This document shows, in pieces, positions 7,875-8,927 of a stretch of DNA of 8,927 bases. The position numbers and the translations under genes were made by a program. The stretch covers positions 1 through 8,927 of the forward strand of contig CAYQBA010000183.1 in assembly GCA_964415605.1 (NCBI GenBank), written 5' to 3'. Every line of letters begins with the position of its first letter. Positions within the stretch are counted from its first letter, which is position 1. The notes beneath the pieces were generated by a model, which was given only the letters and a program-made list of their open reading frames with translations, had not been told where the DNA came from and searched no databases. This stretch comes from UCB3 sp964415605 (GTDB lineage: Bacteria > Chloroflexota > Anaerolineae > Epilineales > Epilineaceae).

Positions 7875-7925
7875 TGTTATACTCCACCCCAGTCAACTCG
7901 ACCGCACGGTCGTACCCCTCAGGAG
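7875..7925 (+). promoter_or_regulatory. extended -10 promoter and ribosome binding site of the cupredoxin-like lipoprotein
   Basis: TGT-TATACT (7875-7883) is an extended -10, with five of six matches to TATAAT plus the upstream TG. No good -35 is present at the expected place (ctcctg at 7855-7860), which the extended -10 may offset or an activator may replace. The start would be near 7890. AGGAG (7921-7925) is a clear Shine-Dalgarno with 6 nt before the ATG at 7932, and it decides the start within a reading frame that stays open far upstream. Confidence 0.6.
7899..7912. promoter_or_regulatory. inverted repeat in the 5' leader of the lipoprotein gene
   Basis: CGACCG and CGGTCG are perfect 6-bp arms with a CA centre. 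The site lies between the likely transcription start and the Shine-Dalgarno. It could be a roadblock operator. As RNA a 2-nt loop is strained, so a DNA-binding site is more likely. The half-site also appears once singly at 7864-7869, and as cggtca at 7843-7848. Confidence 0.3.
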
Positions 7926-7931
7926 AAACCC

Positions 7932-8798
7932 ATGAGACGATGCCGCAACGCCATCGCGCTTGGCGCGATCGCCCTCGTCGTGCCGCTGTCCCTTAACGCC
8001 TGCCAGACCCGCGAGGCGGCCGCCCCCGGGGCGTCCGACGCGGCCGCGCCGCCGGTCGTCACCTTCAAGGGCACCGATTTTGGCTACCAAGGCCCGGCCG
8101 AGATCGCCGCCGGGATGACCGAGCTCGTGATCCAGAACGAAGGCCAGGAGCTGCACCAGATCCAGCTCGTCAAGCTCGCGGAGGGCAAGACCGTCGACGA
8201 CTTGAAGGCCTACATGGGCGAGTCCAACGGCGCGTCGCCCGAGTGGGCGACGCTGCTCGGCGGTCCCAACGCCGCCATGCCCGGTCAGTCGGCAAACGCC
8301 TTCGTGGACCTCGAGCCGGGCCCGTACGCGATCACCTGCGACATCCCGAGCCCCGACGGCAAGCTGCACTCGCAGAAGGGCATGATGGGCAGCTTCACCG
8401 TGAAGGACGAAGGCGCCCCGGCCGCCGCGGCGCCCGAGGCCGATCTCACGGTGGCCGGCAGCGACTTCGCGTTCGAGCTGCCGTCCGCCATCGGCGCCGG
8501 GAGCCATGTCTTCCGCTTCGAGAACAAGGGAACCCAGGCCCACGAGGCGGTGCTGATCAAGCTCCAGGGCGACGCGACCGTCGACGAGTTTGCGTCGTAC
8601 TTCGGACCCGAGGCGCCCCCGGGCCCGCCGCCGGGCGTCGGCGTCGGGGGCGTGGTGGCGCTGGCCCCGGCCATGAGCCAGGAGTTCGGGGCCACGCTCG
8701 ATGCCGGGCGCTATGCGTTTGTTTGCTTCCTGCCCGACCCGGCGTCGGGCGCGCCGCACCTCACGCTGGGCATGCAGACCACGTTCGCGGTGCCTTGA
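7932..8798 (+). CDS. lipoprotein with two tandem cupredoxin-like domains
   Basis: A 288-residue exported lipoprotein, probably copper-binding and acting in electron transfer or copper handling at the outer face of the membrane. Its partner is unknown. The signal peptide ends in a lipobox-like LNAC (21-24, lipidation at C24; Asn at -2 is uncommon). An Ala-rich linker follows. Domain 1 (about 42-158) has H75, C136, H146 and M151. Domain 2 (about 170-287) has H204, C265, H276 and M281. Both show NE/NKG-x-H after a strand, a Tyr-Ala strand into Cys, then C-x9-H-x4-M or C-x10-H-x4-M. The His-to-Cys distance is 61 in each. Type 1 copper sites use this ligand set, and the Cys-His loop is nearer in length to copper nitrite reductase than to plastocyanin. 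The domains look like an old internal duplication. The gene is divergent from the glycosidase. Metal binding is inferred. Confidence 0.88.
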   Translation: MRRCRNAIALGAIALVVPLSLNACQTREAAAPGASDAAAPPVVTFKGTDFGYQGPAEIAAGMTELVIQNEGQELHQIQLVKLAEGKTVDDLKAYMGESNGASPEWATLLGGPNAAMPGQSANAFVDLEPGPYAITCDIPSPDGKLHSQKGMMGSFTVKDEGAPAAAAPEADLTVAGSDFAFELPSAIGAGSHVFRFENKGTQAHEAVLIKLQGDATVDEFASYFGPEAPPGPPPGVGVGGVVALAPAMSQEFGATLDAGRYAFVCFLPDPASGAPHLTLGMQTTFAVP

Positions 8799-8927
8799 GG
8801 CTTGCGGGGGGTGGCATGATGCCGCGCGCGGCTTCGAACCCGCCACGCTCCGGCGTTGTCGCCGCGGCGAATCCCCCCCACCCCCGGCTCGCTTCGCTCG
8901 CCACCCCCGCCCCCAAAGGGGCCAGGG
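8799..8927. other. non-coding G/C-skewed tail with small inverted repeats
   Basis: No gene is evident. Just after the lipoprotein stop come GGCAT-G-ATGCC (8813-8823), the 12-bp palindrome GCCGCGCGCGGC (8821-8832) and the hairpin CGGCG-TTGT-CGCCG (8851-8864). The last 50 bases are C-runs broken by the direct repeat GCTCGC-ttc-GCTCGC (8887-8901) and end in GCCCC-CAAA-GGGGC (8909-8922). GGGGGTGGC (8807-8815) can pair with GCCACCCCC (8900-8908). No T-run marks an intrinsic terminator on either strand. The structures may slow or end transcription, or may be part of a dispersed intergenic repeat cut by the window edge. Confidence 0.4.

Noticed and set aside
5436..7931. Long in-frame upstream extension of the lipoprotein gene
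   Set aside because: The frame is open only because it lies opposite the glycosidase. The strong Shine-Dalgarno at 7921-7925, the signal peptide and the lipobox fix the start at 7932.
7893..8846. 317-codon minus-strand open frame opposite the lipoprotein
   Set aside because: It is antisense to a gene with clear signal peptide and duplicated domains, and its product has biased composition and no recognisable motif.

Overview
The window is GC-rich bacterial DNA with GC-biased codon use. It holds three genes and no RNA gene, CRISPR array or insertion sequence that I can see. A very large SARP/BTAD-type ATPase regulator with TPRs, a long secreted multidomain glycosidase and a lipoprotein with cupredoxin-like domains together suggest a Chloroflexota genome (Anaerolineae/Ardenticatenales-like). 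A high-GC actinobacterium is the alternative. This placement is inference; no marker gene is present.

Layout, left to right. (1) Positions 1-3311, minus strand: the N-terminal 1103 codons of a transcriptional regulator that runs off the left edge. Its order is winged helix, BTAD, linker, NB-ARC-type ATPase, second winged-helix region and at least eight TPR units. It has its own sigma70-like promoter (TTGACA-16 bp-TATCCT), with an inverted repeat lying over the -10. (2) Positions 3414-7775, minus strand: a 1453-residue exported protein. It has a GH5-like TIM barrel with both catalytic glutamates, a jelly-roll-like region, an unrecognised beta-rich region, a second CBM-like jelly roll and a C-terminal helical, alpha/alpha-toroid-like domain. 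(3) Positions 7776-7931: a 156-bp divergent promoter region with a good promoter for the glycosidase on the minus strand and an extended -10 for the plus-strand gene. A 9-bp direct repeat has one copy in each promoter. (4) Positions 7932-8798, plus strand: a 288-residue lipoprotein of two tandem cupredoxin-like domains, each with a complete His-Cys-His-Met set suited to a type 1 copper site. (5) Positions 8799-8927: a G/C-skewed non-coding tail with several small inverted repeats.

The glycosidase and copper protein may be co-regulated from their shared promoter region, and the regulator downstream of the glycosidase may control either or both. That link rests only on gene order and promoter repeats. 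The most unusual items are the glycosidase architecture and the double cupredoxin with matching ligand spacing in its two halves.
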